Shown: one piece after another, positions 23,596 to 25,298 of the stretch
How positions within the stretch are numbered: position 1 is the first letter of the stretch
How the letters are laid out: every line of letters begins with the position of its first letter
DNA from: Crocosphaera sp038442745
GTDB taxonomy: Bacteria > Cyanobacteriota > Cyanobacteriia > Cyanobacteriales > Microcystaceae
DNA length: 25,298 nucleotides
Reading direction: 5' to 3'
Assembly: GCF_038442745.1 (NCBI RefSeq)
Contig: NZ_JARVCN010000383.1
Span: 1 to 25,298 of the forward strand
Program-made: the position numbers and the translations under genes
The notes under the pieces: model-generated
Seen by the model: only the letters and a program-made list of their open reading frames with translations
The model's database searches: none
Told to the model about the DNA's origin: nothing

Positions 23596-24471
23596 ATGAT
23601 GAAAACAGCATGGGTATTTCCCGGACAAGGATCGCAAGCAATAGGAATGGGAGTAGATTTGGCAGCAACACCGATGGGAAAAGACCGCTTAATAGAAGCA
23701 GAAACAATTTTAGGTTGGTCGGTGTTAGATAAGTGTCGCGGAGAAGAAACAGAGTTAGCAAACACTCTCTACACTCAACCCTGTTTGTACACCGTGGAAA
23801 GTATGTTAATCGACTTGTTGAAAGATAAGGGTCAAAAAATAGATTTAGTTGCTGGCCATAGTTTAGGGGAATATTCCGCTTTATATGCGGCTGAGGCCTT
23901 TGATTTCGTCACGGGTTTAAATTTGGTTAAACGTCGGGCCCAGTTAATGAGCGAGGCTGCTGGGGGCAAAATGGCCGCTTTGATGAAGTTCGATCGCTCC
24001 CAGTTAGAAGCTGCGATCGCAGCCATTCCTGATGTGGTTCTCGCCAACGATAACAGCGATCAACAAGTGGTTATCTCTGGGACTCCTGAAGCAGTGGATA
24101 GACTGTGTTCTCAGGTGAAAGTTAAACGCGCGCTCCCATTAAAGGTATCTGGGGCTTTTCATTCTCCACTAATGGCCGAAGCGGCAACACAATTCCAACA
24201 ATTGTTAGAAGAGGTTAACTTCACAGATGCAAAGATTCCTGTTCTCTCCAATGTTGATCCCACCCCCCAAACTTCAGCAACGATTTTAAAAGAACGTTTA
24301 ATCCAACAAATGACGGGATCTGTGCGTTGGCGCGAAATCATGTTAGCCTTGTCCCAACAGGAGATTACTCAGGTTTTGGAAGTGGGGCCAGGTAAGGTCT
24401 TAGCTGGTTTGATTAAGCGCGCTTGTCCTGAGATCGAGATCAACAATGTGGCAAGTCTTAATGACTTCTAA
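23596..24471 (+). CDS. fabD: Malonyl CoA-acyl carrier protein transacylase (FabD)
   Basis: A 291-residue enzyme that moves malonyl from CoA to ACP, supplying FabH and the elongation cycle. The nucleophile is Ser89 in GHSLGEYSA and the partner histidine is His189 in GAFHSPLM. The N-terminal VFPGQGSQAIGMG is diagnostic. Two ATG codons are adjacent at 23596 and 23599; AGAGGT at 23585-23590 fits either. It is third in the plsX-fabH-fabD cluster. No fabG or acpP follows; a tRNA gene lies 33 bp downstream. A HIP1 octamer is inside the gene at 24013-24020. Confidence 0.97.
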   Translation: MMKTAWVFPGQGSQAIGMGVDLAATPMGKDRLIEAETILGWSVLDKCRGEETELANTLYTQPCLYTVESMLIDLLKDKGQKIDLVAGHSLGEYSALYAAEAFDFVTGLNLVKRRAQLMSEAAGGKMAALMKFDRSQLEAAIAAIPDVVLANDNSDQQVVISGTPEAVDRLCSQVKVKRALPLKVSGAFHSPLMAEAATQFQQLLEEVNFTDAKIPVLSNVDPTPQTSATILKERLIQQMTGSVRWREIMLALSQQEITQVLEVGPGKVLAGLIKRACPEIEINNVASLNDF

Positions 24472-24504
24472 GCTTCAATTTTGCTATCATTAGGGAGCAA
24501 AGTA

Positions 24505-24578
24505 CGGGATGTAGCGCAGCTTGGTAGCGCACTTCGTTCGGGACGAAGGGGCCGCTGGTTCGAATCCAGTCATCCCGA
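24505..24578 (+). tRNA. tRNA-Pro (anticodon CGG)
   Basis: A full cloverleaf can be drawn by eye. The acceptor stem is CGGGATG (24505-24511) with CATCCCG (24571-24577) and discriminator A. The D stem is GCGC/GCGC. The anticodon stem is CTTCG/CGAAG with loop TTCGGGA, giving anticodon CGG at 24539-24541. The T arm is GCTGG-TTCGAAT-CCAGT with one G-T pair. C1-G72 with A73 is typical of proline tRNA. CCA is not encoded. Confidence 0.95.
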
Positions 24579-24944
24579 TGTTATCGTATTTTACAGTGAC
24601 TTATTACTTGTCATCGATGACAGATTAGTTTTGTTAAGACAGTTTGTTCAATTAATCTTTTTATGTTGTGTTTACTAATTTGGATTAATTCTTCATTAGT
24701 TTTAAAAATTACTAACCAAAGATTTTGTTTTTCGAGTTTGCTTTGTAACCGTTGTTGAAGTTTTAACCAACACTTGTAAATGTAATCAGCTAATGCGATC
24801 GCAACTTGTATAAAACCACCCAGATAGTCCAATCAAACAAGGGTCTTTTCTAAGAGGTTCGCACAGTTTCTTGATAATTTCGGCTTTTAGCTTACTTTCA
24901 ACTTAAGTTATGTACGGCTAATGTGTAATCGGAGGGTATAGATA
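24579..24944. other. AT-rich stretch downstream of tRNA-Pro
   Basis: It holds one doubtful minus-strand ORF (24611-24832), a HIP1 octamer at 24795-24802, and a perfect 14-bp palindrome TGTCATCGATGACA at 24609-24622. No direct repeat of the tRNA 3' end was found, so an integrated element is not shown. Confidence 0.5.
24611..24832 (-). CDS. Small hypothetical ORF
   Basis: A 73-codon frame beginning at TTG 24832. The composition looks protein-like: a helical, basic C-terminal half with LQQRLQSKLEKQNLWLVIFK and ISKHNIKRLIEQ. There is no clear ribosome site and no family is recognised. It may be a short real gene or the end of a decayed one. Its stop lies within a perfect palindrome. Confidence 0.35.
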   Translation of the reverse strand: MDYLGGFIQVAIALADYIYKCWLKLQQRLQSKLEKQNLWLVIFKTNEELIQISKHNIKRLIEQTVLTKLICHR

Positions 24945-25085
24945 GTGATTTATAGTAGTGAGCTGGGTAAGCTAAAGATGATTGTGACTTTTCAATTTGG
25001 AAAAAAATATCTGCCAATAATAAAGAGAATTGGATTTAGGATAGAACCAAAATTTCACCCTTATACTAATATACTTAAAAAATGA
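24945..25085 (+). CDS. Small 46-residue ORF upstream of the AlbA_2 gene
   Basis: GTG 24945 opens a 46-codon frame (MIYSSELGKLKMIVTFQFGK, then a basic tail with IKRIGFRIEPK and NILKK). GGAGGG at 24931-24936 lies exactly 8 nt upstream, one of the best ribosome sites in the window. The TGA overlaps the ATG of the next gene as ATGA, the layout of translationally coupled genes. The family is not recognised. An internal ATG at 24978 is possible but has no such site. The small size leaves some chance it is not real. Confidence 0.5.
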   Translation: MIYSSELGKLKMIVTFQFGKKYLPIIKRIGFRIEPKFHPYTNILKK

Positions 25086-25279
25086 AAATTGACCGTCTAC
25101 TACGACAAATTGATATTGGCGAAGATCAAGAATATGAGTTCAAATCGGCTGATGGTGGATTACCTAAAGATATCTGGGAAACTATTTCAGCTTTTGCAAA
25201 TACTGATGGTGGTTATATTATTTTAGGAGTTATTGAAAAAAGAGATAAGTACCTAAGCAAAATTAATTGTATAGTTTGA
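25082..25279 (+). pseudogene. Truncated AlbA_2 (Schlafen-like) domain protein
   Basis: 65 codons. EDQEYEFKSADGGLPKDIWE and ISAFANTDGGYIILGV (about residues 14-53) are the hallmark opening of the AlbA_2/AAA_4 DNA-binding domain (E-x-E-F-K, then A-F-A-N-T-x-G-G-x-x-x-x-G-V). Such proteins are usually 200-500 residues; this one stops after DKYLSKINCIV, where the domain should continue. The break falls at an AT-rich sequence that partly recurs at 8265-8280, so an insertion may have cut the gene. The downstream part lies outside the window. An ATGA overlap links it to the 46-residue ORF. Confidence 0.65.
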
Positions 25280-25298
25280 GCCAAAGTGTTTGAGAATA

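Noticed and set aside
24609..24622. Perfect palindrome TGTCATCGATGACA as an operator
   Set aside because: It coincides with the end of a doubtful ORF, with no promoter or regulator gene nearby; chance is likely enough.
24481..24678. Plus-strand ORF of 65 codons
   Set aside because: It runs through the tRNA-Pro gene; the cloverleaf explains the sequence.
24505..24944. Integrated element at tRNA-Pro
   Set aside because: No integrase and no direct repeat of the tRNA 3' end was found in the window.

Overview
The window looks like chromosome from a low-GC unicellular cyanobacterium of the Crocosphaera/Cyanothece type. The evidence is the AT-rich composition, seven scattered GCGATCGC (HIP1) octamers, heptameric STRR-type repeats, small inverted-repeat elements, a Uma2-family gene, a ~990-residue PutA and a plsX-fabH-fabD cluster. 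The genus is inference; no rRNA is present.

Layout. 1-788 has no intact gene; it holds a 122-bp MITE and short protein-like remnants. 789-1902 (minus) encodes a thymidylate-kinase-like protein and a MAPEG membrane protein. 2081-4676 (plus) carries a CatB/Vat-type acetyltransferase, a GNAT acetyltransferase, dnaJ, and a TusA-like gene overlapping dnaJ by 4 bp. 5067-8276 holds a two-helix small membrane protein, a MarC-like membrane protein, a glutathione S-transferase, a decayed redoxin fragment and a PhyH-type dioxygenase. After a repeat element and a bidirectional terminator comes the bifunctional proline catabolic enzyme PutA (minus, 8642-11614).

11786-16376 (minus) is the most interesting part: a tight run of a Uma2-family protein, an McrB-like AAA+ ATPase with an N-terminal OB/cold-shock-like region and a coiled coil, and a DUF2357/McrC-like PD-(D/E)XK nuclease with C-terminal zinc ribbons. 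This is probably a McrBC-type (CoCoNuT-like) anti-phage restriction module.

16679-21083 holds a beta-propeller/transglutaminase-like fusion, a zinc-finger-less DnaJ (CbpA type), a TTG-started GNAT and methionine aminopeptidase. A second MITE copy sits in the divergent map/plsX intergenic region. 21441-24471 is the fatty-acid/phospholipid initiation cluster plsX-fabH-fabD, followed by tRNA-Pro(CGG). The last 700 bases look accessory: a small minus-strand ORF, an unlisted 46-codon ORF with a good Shine-Dalgarno, and a truncated AlbA_2-domain gene overlapping it by ATGA.

Two MITE copies with 3-bp target duplications, a second shared MITE-like end, a 246-bp element with inverted ends, and several gene remnants show that the gaps have been reworked repeatedly by small mobile elements.
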